From NCBI RefSeq assembly GCF_014323665.1, contig NZ_JABVEB010000001.1:186001-250000 (forward strand): DNA of 64,000 nt, written 5' to 3'. The translations under genes and the position numbers were made by a program. Under the pieces are notes generated by a model. That model did not search any database. It saw nothing but the letters and a program-made list of their open reading frames with translations, and was not told the origin of the DNA. The stretch's first letter is position 1. Every line of letters begins with the position of its first letter. Positions 53,640-61,389 of this stretch are shown here, piece after piece. This DNA comes from Actinomadura sp. HBU206391 (GTDB lineage: Bacteria; Actinomycetota; Actinomycetes; Streptosporangiales; Streptosporangiaceae).

Positions 53640-55070
53640 ATGACGGCGCTAAGCCCGATCAAGCACGAGACGGTCGTGGCCGCGGAGCGGCTCGAGACCG
53701 AGATCTGCGAGCTGGCGGGACATCTCGCGGCGGCGACCTGCCGTTACCTGTTACTCCTGGCGGAGTTCGACCGCCGGGATGGCTGGGGCGGCTGGGGTAT
53801 CCGCTCCTGTGCCCAATGGCTGTCGTGGAAGTGCGGCATCAGCCCCGCCACCGCTCGTGAGCAGGTACGGGTGGCGCGTTCCCTCGCCGTGCTGCCGGTG
53901 ACCACGGAGGCGTTCTCGGCGGGACGGCTGTCGTACTCGAAGGTCCGTGCCCTCACCCGGGTCGCCACCTCCGACAGCGAGGCCGAACTGGTCGAGACCG
54001 CGCTGGTGACGACGGCCGCCCAACTGGAACGGATCGTCGCCGGGCTGCGCAAGGCCACCCGCACCGACGTCATCGAACGCCATTCCCGCCGCAAGGTCAC
54101 CTGGCACTACGACGAGGACGGATCGTTCGTACTGACCACCCGGCTGGATCCCGAGGAGGGCGCCATCGCCCTCGCCGCTCTACGCGCCGCCCGAGCACCG
54201 GATTCCGACCACGCCCCCGCCCCGGCCCACGACGTGCCCGACGTTTCCGCGGAAACGTCTCGCGCCGGGGAGGCCGAACCGCTGGCCTTGCCGGACGCTC
54301 TCACCGCCATCTTCAGTGCCTACCTGGGCGAGAAGGTACGCGAAGCGAGCGATCCGGAGGCCTTCCAAGTCGTCCACACCGACCCCGACTCCCTGGCCGC
54401 CGAAGGCCCCGGTGAGTCCCCGGCCGCACCCGGCAAGGACGTCACGCCAGGCGAGGACACCGGCCGGCCGGGCGGCCACCTCGACGACGGCCCCGCCCTG
54501 CACCCCGACACCGTACGGCGGCTCGCCTGTGACGCCTTCACCGTGACGCTCATCCACCGCGACGACGGCAGTGTCATGGACGCCGGTCGCCGAACGCGGC
54601 GGATCGGAGTACGCCTGCGTCGCGCTCTGCGCACCCGTGACCAGGGACGTTGCCGATTCCCCGGCTGCCGGCGACGCCTGCACCTCCATGCCCACCATGT
54701 CGTGCACTGGAGTCATGGCGGGCCGACGAATCTGGACAACCTCGCCTCGCTGTGCACCGCCCACCACTGGCTCGTTCACGACGGCGGCTACCGCATGTGG
54801 CTGACTCGGAGCGGCGACCTGCGCTTCGCCACCCCGGCCGGAGTGCCCATTCCGGCCGTCCCCGCAGCGGCGCCCGTGACCGGCGACATCCGAGACCTGC
54901 ACCGGGCCGACATCACTTCCGACACCGTCACCCCCGACTGGGACGGCACCCGGCTCGACCTCGATAACGCCGTACTGGCCCTCCTCCAACCCGCGGCTCG
55001 TCCCCGGGATGTCCCCGGTGAGGCGAGGCGAGTGCGGCGAGCGGAGGTCTACCGGCCGATCGGCACGTAG
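53640..55070 (+). CDS. DUF222/HNH endonuclease domain protein (13E12 repeat family type)
   Basis: 476 aa from ATG 53640, preferred because AGAGGTGG precedes it by 7 nt; an ATG at 53613 lies inside the SOS box. DUF222 region about 10-330 (LAEFDRRDGWGGWGIRSCAQWLSWKCGISPATAREQVRVARSL). Residues about 180-270 are an Ala/Pro/Asp-rich insert. The C-terminal HNH nuclease has CRFPGCRRRLHLHAHHVVHWSHGGPTNLDNLASLCTAHHWLVH with zinc-type Cys and catalytic His/Asn. Members in mycobacteria are multi-copy, and several are known LexA targets; function unclear, possibly mobile-element related. Its end overlaps the next gene by 22 bp, convergently. Confidence 0.9.
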   Translation: MTALSPIKHETVVAAERLETEICELAGHLAAATCRYLLLLAEFDRRDGWGGWGIRSCAQWLSWKCGISPATAREQVRVARSLAVLPVTTEAFSAGRLSYSKVRALTRVATSDSEAELVETALVTTAAQLERIVAGLRKATRTDVIERHSRRKVTWHYDEDGSFVLTTRLDPEEGAIALAALRAARAPDSDHAPAPAHDVPDVSAETSRAGEAEPLALPDALTAIFSAYLGEKVREASDPEAFQVVHTDPDSLAAEGPGESPAAPGKDVTPGEDTGRPGGHLDDGPALHPDTVRRLACDAFTVTLIHRDDGSVMDAGRRTRRIGVRLRRALRTRDQGRCRFPGCRRRLHLHAHHVVHWSHGGPTNLDNLASLCTAHHWLVHDGGYRMWLTRSGDLRFATPAGVPIPAVPAAAPVTGDIRDLHRADITSDTVTPDWDGTRLDLDNAVLALLQPAARPRDVPGEARRVRRAEVYRPIGT

Positions 55071-55726
55071 CGGCGTTCGCCGCCGTCGTGCGACAGGCGG
55101 AACCGAGCCGGGTCGCGGACGCAGGCGGCCAGCAACCGGTGCGCCTCCTCGTCGGCGAGCTCGTCGAGCACCTCGAATCCGGTGAACGCGGTGCGAGCGA
55201 GCCGCGCCTGGAACCGATACTCGTACTCCTCCTCGCCGAAGTAGGTGAGCGCGATGCGCCCCTCCCACTCCAACCCGAACTCGAGCGGGGCATGCCGCAC
55301 CGGAAAGCGAATCCGGTGGTCCGCGACCGAGTCGTGGCCGAGCAGGTAGATGTGGAACGCGAAGTCCTCGTCCTCGAATTCGTCCACCTCTTCCGGCCGG
55401 TCCACCACGAAGGTTCGGCCGGTGAGCGCGTCGAAGTCCAACGGCTCGTCAGGCGTGCCCGCCACGAAGCCCATCCCGGAGCTGATACGGCACTGGTGGT
55501 AGTTGTTCCAGGCGAACTTGGATTCGAAGTCCGACCGCTCCTCGTCCTCGTCCTCCTCCTCGACGCCGTCACCGTCGTCCGCGTCGTAAAAGGCGCTCGT
55601 CAGCTCGAAGGCGAACCGCAGGCCGACATCCGGATCGAGCCGGCCACCCCAGGAGAACTCGACGATCGCGTGACCATCGGGCCACGGATTTCCCGGGAAC
55701 ACGATCCGATCGTCATGCGCCACCAT
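55049..55726 (-). CDS. hypothetical acidic protein
   Basis: 225 aa from ATG 55726 (GGAGAAGGAG upstream is a good ribosome site; the longer frame upstream is not coding-like). Beta-rich ends flank a very acidic loop (DDGDGVEEEDEDEERSDFES, about residues 47-66) and DRPEEVDEFEDEDFAFHIYLLGHD. C-terminal half: LTYFGEEEYEYRFQARLARTAFTGFEVLDELADEEAHRLLAACV. No domain is recognised. Could be an immunity-like protein, judged only from its composition and the accessory setting. Confidence 0.65.
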   Translation of the reverse strand: MVAHDDRIVFPGNPWPDGHAIVEFSWGGRLDPDVGLRFAFELTSAFYDADDGDGVEEEDEDEERSDFESKFAWNNYHQCRISSGMGFVAGTPDEPLDFDALTGRTFVVDRPEEVDEFEDEDFAFHIYLLGHDSVADHRIRFPVRHAPLEFGLEWEGRIALTYFGEEEYEYRFQARLARTAFTGFEVLDELADEEAHRLLAACVRDPARFRLSHDGGERRYVPIGR

Positions 55727-55813
55727 GGCCGCTCCTTCTCCGCTGGGGAGGCGGACCTGCTCTCGGGTGGCCGCCGGTCGTGAGTTTGACGCAGACCCTA
55801 GTGGAAGGCGGGC

Positions 55814-55906
55814 GTGACCCAGCCCGCCATGACGCAGCTCGTCTCTCGACTGCAAGAGGCGGGTCTCGCCGTTCGTGCCGGCGACCCGCAGGACAGAAGG
55901 GGCGCA
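55814..55906 (+). pseudogene. MarR-type regulator fragment
   Basis: TQPAMTQLVSRLQEAGLAVRAGDPQDRRG matches the recognition helix and wing of MarR regulators. Nothing before or after continues the domain; the frame turns to non-matching sequence at about 55906. A remnant of about 30 codons. Confidence 0.6.
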
Positions 55907-55962
55907 CCTCGAACTCTTCGCCACCAAGACGATCTAGCGGCGCCGTTGCCGGCCGGCCTTGC

Positions 55963-56472
55963 TCAGCCGCCGCTGCCGTCGAGCACCTTGTCAAGGAACG
56001 CTTCCAGATTGCCGAGGGCCCGGGTGACCTGTTCCTCCACGGTGAGCGCCTCCTGGTACCGGGCTCCCAGGTCGGGGGTCTTCTTGCCTCGTACGTACAG
56101 CGGGCAGGCAAGATCGGCGCACATGTAGGCGCCGACCGTGTTGCCCCGCCGGCCTGCCGCGCCGACCCTCGGCGCGACCTGCAGGCTCACCCCGGATGCG
56201 GTGTGCGGGGTCAGGCAGATCGAACAGACACTGGTCTTCATGGCGCCCTTGGGGCCGTTCGCCGGGACCCGCAGTGTGACGCCGGTCAGCCGGCCATGGT
56301 GCTCGGCCACCAGCTGGCCGCGTTCGGGCGCGCCCGGATCTCGCCAGCCGAGGAAGTCGAGATCGGCCCACGGAAGGTCGGCCAGTCCCTTGGGAAGGGA
56401 GAGCCGCTGCGCCTCGCCCTTGGAGCAGTTGACGAAGGAGCCGCGTATCTCGTTCGCGTTGAGCGGTCGCAT
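55963..56472 (-). CDS. FBP domain-containing protein (EF-G-binding-type zinc finger)
   Basis: 169 aa from ATG 56472 (MRPLNANEIRGSFVNCSKGEAQRLSLP). A four-Cys treble-clef-like pattern, SVCSICLTPH...YMCADLACPLYVRGKK, follows the typical N-terminus of the FBP/FusB-like C-terminal zinc-finger family. FusB relatives bind elongation factor G and protect or modulate it; whether this one does is inferred only from family. The start at 56496 is less typical. No partner gene. Confidence 0.82.
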   Translation of the reverse strand: MRPLNANEIRGSFVNCSKGEAQRLSLPKGLADLPWADLDFLGWRDPGAPERGQLVAEHHGRLTGVTLRVPANGPKGAMKTSVCSICLTPHTASGVSLQVAPRVGAAGRRGNTVGAYMCADLACPLYVRGKKTPDLGARYQEALTVEEQVTRALGNLEAFLDKVLDGSGG

Positions 56473-56660
56473 GCTAATGGACGTTAACAGCCCCAAAGTG
56501 GCAGGTCATCCGATTTTCGCCCGCGACGCGGGCGTCGGCCGGAGGGTCGCGAAAGTTCCGACCTCGGGCGGACGGATACACGGGTGGGTCGTCGCCGACG
56601 AGCGCCGACGGCGTCGCCTGAGCGATGACCATCACCCGTACATCCGCCCGGACGTCCTGA

Positions 56661-58257
56661 TCAGCCCAGCCACGGCCAGTCGGCGTCACGCCCGGCCTCG
56701 AGCAGCGGGATCATGCGGAACGTCTGGTCCGTCATGCCTCCCAGCTCGTGCCGGTTGCCGGAACCGGCCGACATCGCGGCGCGGGAGTACCCGGCGAGGT
56801 TGAACGCGTACATCGGCACCTTCTTCGGTGCCGCGCCGCCCACATCGCCGGCCCAGTGGCTGCCGAACGTCTGCATGTCGGACAGGATGATCACCCGGTC
56901 GTGGCGGCGGTAGGCGGCCTTCACCGAGTCGGCGATCCGGGTGCCGTGCCCGACCTCGCCGATCCGGCCGCAGAACCGCTCGACCTCACGCAGCACCGAT
57001 GCGCCGCGACGGACGTCGTGACGGAACGTACGGTCGGCGAAGCCCACCAGGTCGACCTCGTTGCCGCGCGCGGCGAGCGCCACACCGAACAAGGCGGCCA
57101 TCTGCGCGTACGTCATCTTCGAGCGTGCCGACACCCCCATCCCCGACATCGACCCGGACGTGTCCACGAGCACGAGGGTGCGGCCCTTGACCACGGGCAG
57201 ATTCCGGGTCGCATGGGTCAGCGCCCGGTCGAGGGCGTGCCCCCACCGAAGCGACGGGGCCGCCAGGTAGGCCGAGAAGAACCGGAACGGGAACTGCCGC
57301 GACCGCGCCACCTCGCCCGGGTCCGCGAGCTTCGCGGCGACCTGCTCGGCGACCTCGTCGCGAACCCCGGCCTCGTCCCAGTTCCGCAGATTGCGCAGGC
57401 GCGCCATGTATCCCATGGACGGGATGACGGCCTCCCAGGCCTGGGCGTCCATCGGGCCCTGGAGCCACCCGGCCAGCGCCTCCCAGGTGATGCCGGCCTG
57501 ACGGAGGACCTCGCAGCCGCCCGGTGCCGTGAGGATCGCCCGGCGGTCGGCCACCGGCGTCGCCATGAGCTCGGCGCGCGCCCGCAGCGTCGACAGCGCC
57601 TCGGGGATCTGCTCGCCGCGGTCGTGCCGCCGGTCGAGGGCGTGCCGGAACAGAGCGCCCTGCCAGGACCTGCCCGGGTCGGGCACCGGGTGCACGAGGT
57701 CGATGACGTCGCCGAAGCGGAACCCGCGCGAGTCGGTGTCGTACTTCAGCAGGGACCGCTCGTTGTACATGCGGCGCACCGCGTCCGCGACACCGCGCTT
57801 GACCGGCTTGGGCACCGCCCGGCCGTACGTGGCGATCCAGTACGCCAGCGCCTCACCCGGCTCGTCGGCGCGCTGCAGGACGCTGTCGACCAACCGGCGG
57901 TTGCCGCCGTTCACACCGGCCGCGGTGCGAGCGCGTACGGCTTCGAGCGCGGCGACGACGGACGCGGACCGCATGTTCGCCTCGCCACGCAGCCACGGCA
58001 GGAACGACGCCATCCACTCGCCGTCGGCAACGGCGACCTGGTGGACCAGGTCGCGGAACCGGGCGTCGCGGGCGCCGGCCTTCTCGTAGAAGGTGTCCTC
58101 GCCGACCATGTTCGCGACCGCGAGGAGGAACAGCTCCGACTTGGCGTCACGCGCGAATCCGGGGGGGGCCCTCGTGGGTACGCCCCGACGGGGTCCGCTC
58201 GGACGTGATCGGGCTCGAGACCGCGGGCCGGGTGCCGGCCCGGTTGAACTTCGCCAT
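56661..58257 (-). pseudogene. rsr: TROVE/Ro60-family RNA-binding protein (Rsr), frameshifted near the 5' end
   Basis: Ro60 ortholog: a HEAT-like TROVE ring that holds misfolded or Y RNAs, plus a C-terminal vWA domain. ATG 58257 gives MAKFNRAGTRPAVSSPITSE...THEG, the family N-terminus. At a run of eight C (58161-58168) the frame shifts; with seven C it would continue PPGFARDAKSELFLLAVANMVGEDTFYEK into the long frame ending at 56661, about 531 aa in all. TROVE: LPWLRGEANMRSASVVAALEAVRAR; vWA MIDAS DTSGSMSGMG. As written, translation gives a 37-residue peptide, or initiation at ATG 58109 gives 482 aa lacking the N-terminus. It may be a sequencing error, phase variation or real loss. Two Y-RNA-like genes lie directly upstream on the same strand. 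Confidence 0.88.
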
Positions 58258-58266
58258 GACGTGGAA

Positions 58267-58294
58267 GGCTCCTTCCCTGGAGTGGGGAGGAGCC
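58267..58294 (-). promoter_or_regulatory. hairpin enclosing the rsr ribosome-binding site
   Basis: GGCTCCT (58267-58273) pairs with AGGAGCC (58288-58294). On the minus strand the second arm reads GAAGGAGCC, so the AAGGAG ribosome site, about 11 nt before ATG 58257, is inside the stem. It could act as a terminator of the upstream RNA or as translational control. Confidence 0.6.
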
Positions 58295-58299
58295 CTTGT

Positions 58300-58456
58300 C
58301 TTCGCGGTGGTGCCCGAGATCAGGAGTCGGCGACGGTCCGACACGTCCGCTGCTCTGCCGTCTGAGCTACACCGCCCCAAGGCGGTGGTGGGACTCGAAC
58401 CCACGACCCGCGGATAACAAGAAGTATCCGTTGCCTGCGCACCGGGCACCGCGAAG
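58300..58456 (-). ncRNA. Y RNA (YrlA-type) with permuted tRNA-like module, copy 2
   Basis: About 157 nt. Ends pair: CTTCGCGG-TGCCCG (58456-58443) with CGGGCA-CCA-CCGCGAAG (58316-58300), leaving a CCA bulge. Inside is a tRNA-like module in circularly permuted order: TCCGC stem strand (58414-58410), T arm GTGGG-TTCGAGT-CCCAC (58404-58388), acceptor stem CACCGCC/GGCGGTG closed by TTGG (58387-58370), D arm GCTC-AGACGGCA-GAGC (58367-58352), returning strand GCGGA (58350-58346). The elements CCCGGTGCGCAGG (5' side) and CTGATCTCGGG (3' side) recur in copy 1. Bacterial Y RNAs bind Ro60 through the end stem and mimic tRNA with the other module; the rsr gene starts 43 nt downstream. Confidence 0.82.
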
Positions 58457-58465
58457 CATCCGGTT

Positions 58466-58574
58466 CCTCCCGAGATCAAGGTGGTGACGGGTCGCCCTTG
58501 CGGGCGATCCAAAATGCCTTTCGGCATTCGGGGAGTCGAACCTCGAAGTACCCGTACACCTGCGCACCGGGAGG
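58466..58574 (-). ncRNA. Y RNA (YrlA-type) with permuted tRNA-like module, copy 1
   Basis: About 109 nt, 9 nt before copy 2. End stem CCTCCCG (58574-58568) with CGGGAGG (58472-58466). Then GGTG-T-ACGGGT (58560-58550) pairs with ACCCGT-CACC (58492-58483). Enclosed arms: T-arm-like TTCGAGG-TTCGACT-CCCCGAA (58547-58527), an acceptor-like stem AATGCC-GAAA-GGCATT (58528-58513) with a GNRA loop, and a D-arm-position hairpin TCGCCC-GCAA-GGGCGA (58507-58492). It shares CCCGGTGCGCAGG and TGATCTCGGG with copy 2, the presumed Ro60-binding element. A -10-like GAATAG just upstream on the minus strand (about 58579-58584) would start transcription at its 5' end. Confidence 0.75.
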
Positions 58575-58590
58575 TGCTATTCAATCGAGG

Positions 58591-58613
58591 CCTTTCCGGA
58601 ATTCACCGGAAGG
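58591..58613 (-). repeat. inverted repeat upstream of the Y RNA genes
   Basis: CCTTTCCGG (58591-58599) and CCGGAAGG (58606-58613) pair with one unpaired T around a 6-nt loop. It may terminate the 58674-59285 gene or overlap the Y RNA promoter. The rest of 58575-58673 shows nothing else. Confidence 0.5.
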
Positions 58614-58673
58614 GCTTGATTAGAAATTAGCGTGCGCCGGTGTCGATCGCATCCGCATTAACGGGCGGAAGGG

Positions 58674-59285
58674 TCACACCAGGCCGCTCTCGGTGAGGAG
58701 CCTCATCCAGCTGTCCCGGTGCCGGCCCTTTCGGTCACGGCGCGTGACGGCGTCGCGGCCGAGGACGGCCCTGATGAGCTCGGGATATCCTCCGCCGAGG
58801 ACATGGACGTTGAAGAACGAGACGATGTCGGATGACAGCTCCGTGACGTCGAGCTCCTCGTCATCGTCGGCGTTCTCATAGGCGAAGACATAGTCGTCCC
58901 CGTCCATGAAGAAGACGCTTCCGTCCTCGGCGTCCAGACTGATTCCATTGCCGCCCTCGATCTCGTCGTAGGCATCGGCGGGAATGCCATGGCGTTCGCG
59001 GCCGATCGTGAGCGGAGAACCCAGCGGGCAGTACGGATTGATTGTGCGACCGGCCCAGGCGTCCGGGCTCGCTATCTCGCCCGGCTGCCGGAAGATGAAG
59101 AAGTCTCCGCCGAGCCGGTAGAACAGGCCGAAGACATCGGTGACGCCCTCGGGGAGTTCTGGAATGGGCACCAGTTCACGCGGCCCCTCGATGGTGACAC
59201 CGAAGTGATGCTCGGCCTCGACCCGCCTGATCAGGTCCAGCTTCGATCGGATCTCGGCCAGCCCCTGTCGACCGCCCTCGTTCAT
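58674..59285 (-). CDS. hypothetical protein, weakly SUKH/SMI1-KNR4-like
   Basis: 203 aa from ATG 59285. After a helical start (RSKLDLIRRVEAEHHFGVTIEGP), LPEGVTDVFGLFYRLGGDFFIFRQPGEI and DEIEGGNGISLDAEDGSVFFMDGDDYVFAYENADDDEELDVTELSSDIVSFFNVHVLGGG resemble the alpha/beta pattern of SUKH immunity proteins, but I could not fix the family motif. It is oriented toward the Y RNAs, with its stop about 100 nt before them. Alternative: an unrelated conserved hypothetical. Confidence 0.6.
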   Translation of the reverse strand: MNEGGRQGLAEIRSKLDLIRRVEAEHHFGVTIEGPRELVPIPELPEGVTDVFGLFYRLGGDFFIFRQPGEIASPDAWAGRTINPYCPLGSPLTIGRERHGIPADAYDEIEGGNGISLDAEDGSVFFMDGDDYVFAYENADDDEELDVTELSSDIVSFFNVHVLGGGYPELIRAVLGRDAVTRRDRKGRHRDSWMRLLTESGLV

Positions 59286-59383
59286 CGAACAACCCCTTGC
59301 CGTCCGGGAATCCCTGCGCGGCGACACCTTCCCATACCGGGGTGACGAAGGTTTGTGGTAGCGGGTCGTGCCACACTTTTCGG

Positions 59384-60085
59384 ATGGGCTTGGAAGTCGA
59401 GAGTCGACCGTCCGACTCTCCGTACATCGAGCGGGTGTGGCGGAGCCGCAGCCATGGCGTCGACCGGATGATGTCGATTGCGTCATCGCACTGGGATCTG
59501 GTCATCTGGGAGCAGTGCGGTCAGGTCAACGTGACTGTTCAAGGGCCGGAGACGACGGCGAGCCCAGCTCCGGTTCCCGAGGACGCCACGTTCTTCGGGA
59601 TCAGCTTCTCGCTCGGGACTTCGATGCCGCATCTTGCGATCAACCGGCTCGTCGACGGTTTCGCGGAGATCCCCGACGCGACGCGCAGATCGTTCTGGCT
59701 GAAGGGCTCCGCCTGGCACCTTCCGGGCTACGACAACGCCGAGGTGTTCGTACGGCGGATGGTGCGCGAGGGTGTTCTGGTCTGTGACCCGATCGTCGCC
59801 GCGGTGCTCGGTGGAGCGGCGCCGGACGTGTCCGAACGCACCGTCCAGCGGCGCTTCCTGGCGGCGACCGGACTCACCCGCGGTGCCATCCGGCAGATCG
59901 ATCGTGCCAGGCAGGCGGCGGCCCTGATTCAGGAGGGCGTACCGGCCCATGACGTGATCCACCGGCTCGGATACTTCGACCAGCCGCACTTGGCGCGGTC
60001 AATGACGCGTTATGTCGGGCGGACCGCCACGCAGTTGAGCGCCCGGGATCAGTCGGAGCCGCTGTCGCTTCTGTACAAGACCTGA
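59384..60085 (+). CDS. AraC family transcriptional regulator
   Basis: 233 aa from ATG 59384 (no ribosome site; possibly leaderless). A beta-rich N-terminal sensor region (WDLVIWEQCGQVNVTVQGPE...) precedes a two-HTH C-terminal domain: SERTVQRRFLAATGLTRGAIRQIDRARQAAALIQEGVPAHDVIHRLGYFDQPHLARSMTRYVGRTATQL. Probably controls the DHFR-like gene 109 nt downstream, as such pairs are common in actinobacteria. Confidence 0.85.
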   Translation: MGLEVESRPSDSPYIERVWRSRSHGVDRMMSIASSHWDLVIWEQCGQVNVTVQGPETTASPAPVPEDATFFGISFSLGTSMPHLAINRLVDGFAEIPDATRRSFWLKGSAWHLPGYDNAEVFVRRMVREGVLVCDPIVAAVLGGAAPDVSERTVQRRFLAATGLTRGAIRQIDRARQAAALIQEGVPAHDVIHRLGYFDQPHLARSMTRYVGRTATQLSARDQSEPLSLLYKT

Positions 60086-60194
60086 ACTCTCGTGCCCGCC
60101 TAACCTCTGAGGGCAGTCATCGAGGCCAGGCTCACCCAGTTCCTCGCTGGGACATCACGGGACGCGCCGGCCCGGCAACAAGGAGATCGTCATC

Positions 60195-60749
60195 ATGCGC
60201 AAGGTTGTTTCGGCTCTGTTCATCTCGCTCGACGGCGTCGCCCAGTCGCCGGACAAGTGGCAGTTCGAGTTCGACGAGGAGATGGGCGCGGTGTTGACCA
60301 CGGCGCTGGAGACCACCGACACGGTGCTCCTCGGCCGGGTGACGTACAGCGAGTGGGCCGGGTACTGGCCGACCGTGACCAGCGGCGAGGACGTGGGGTT
60401 CGCGAACTGGATCAACAACTCGCCCAAGTACGTCGCCTCGACCACGCTGGACAACGCCGACGACTGGGCGAACAGCACGCTCATCAAGGGCGACCTGGCC
60501 GCTGCGGTCAAGCAGCTCAAGGCCGGCGAGGGCAAGGGGATCTCGGTCGCCGGCAGCCCTGGTCTGGTCGCGTCTCTGTTGGATCAGGACCTGCTCGACG
60601 AGCTGGTGCTGCTGATCCACCCCGTGATCGCCGGTGAGGGGCGCAAGAAGCTGTTCGCCGACGACACCCGGCTGAAGAAGCTCCAGCTGGTGAGCGCCCG
60701 GCCGACCAGCAGTGGCGTGGTCATCGCGACCTACCGACCGGCCGCATAA
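60195..60749 (+). CDS. dihydrofolate reductase family protein (RibD C-terminal-like)
   Basis: 184 aa. VSALFISLDGVAQSPDKWQFEFDEEM, DTVLLGRVTYSEWAGYWP, NNSPKYVASTTLDNADDWANSTLI, ISVAGSPGLVASLLDQDLLDELVLLIHPVIAGEGRKKLF show the same fold as the 34721-35338 paralog; the two proteins share SPKYVAST- or LPKYVASTTLD-type blocks. AAGGAG lies 12 nt before ATG 60195. Likely regulated by the AraC protein upstream. Overlaps the convergent DUF3592 gene by 19 bp. Confidence 0.88.
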   Translation: MRKVVSALFISLDGVAQSPDKWQFEFDEEMGAVLTTALETTDTVLLGRVTYSEWAGYWPTVTSGEDVGFANWINNSPKYVASTTLDNADDWANSTLIKGDLAAAVKQLKAGEGKGISVAGSPGLVASLLDQDLLDELVLLIHPVIAGEGRKKLFADDTRLKKLQLVSARPTSSGVVIATYRPAA

Positions 60750-61210
60750 GGTGCGGCTCGGCCGGCGCGGAGCCTTGTCCGCCAGGCCGCGACCATGATG
60801 GCGATGGTGATGACGCCGGTGAGCGCGGTGCAGGTTCCCCACACGAGGGCGTCCATGAAGTCCGGGCTCTGCCGCGCGTCCTGGATGTAGTCCTTCGGAT
60901 CCTCGAGGGCGTAGCGGACGACCACCTTCTCGCCGACATCCGGTCTGTCGTAGGTGTAGAAGTCGTACAGCCTGGTGGAGATCCGCCGCCCGTCGCCGGT
61001 GGTGAAGCTCACGAGAAGGTAGTCCTTGCCCCTGTACGGGAACTCCGACCCGGTGACGGTCGCGGTCGCGGTGCGCCCGTGGTCGCGCAACGCGGTCGCG
61101 ACGTCGTGGCTGTGCAGGGCCGCCCGGCCGAAGATGACCGGCAGGCTCGCGAAGACGAGGAATCCGATGATGACGGCCCGCTGCTGAGAACGGGTGTTGG
61201 AGCGGCTCAT
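60731..61210 (-). CDS. DUF3592 domain membrane protein
   Basis: 159 aa from ATG 61210 (GGGGGAAG just upstream). An N-terminal helix (AVIIGFLVFASLPVIFGRAAL), a soluble DUF3592 beta domain (TATATVTGSEFPYRGKDYLLVSFTTGDGRRISTRLYDF...GEKVVVRYALEDPKDYI) and a C-terminal helix (WGTCTALTGVITIAIMVAAW). Function of the family is unknown. Confidence 0.82.
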   Translation of the reverse strand: MSRSNTRSQQRAVIIGFLVFASLPVIFGRAALHSHDVATALRDHGRTATATVTGSEFPYRGKDYLLVSFTTGDGRRISTRLYDFYTYDRPDVGEKVVVRYALEDPKDYIQDARQSPDFMDALVWGTCTALTGVITIAIMVAAWRTRLRAGRAAPYAAGR

Positions 61211-61389
61211 TCTTCCCCCTGGGCTTTCCCTGGTGGGACGCTCGCGGGCCGCTCCTTGTGCGCGGCGAAAGATGGCCACCTGCGGCCTGATCCCAAGGGG
61301 CGGAAGCGCGGCGGCGGAGCCCGCAGCGGCACGGCGATCGCGAATGCGCCTCAGATCAGAATGGCGAACCGTTGTGCCATCATCGCGTC

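Noticed and set aside
56748-58208. 486-codon plus-strand frame opposite the TROVE gene
   Set aside because: No recognisable motif; the minus strand carries TROVE and vWA motifs.
58352-58404. Ordinary tRNA gene on the minus strand at 58.35-58.40 kb
   Set aside because: T arm precedes the acceptor stem and D arm, and the acceptor is closed by a 4-nt loop, so it cannot be a normal tRNA; it fits a Y RNA module instead.
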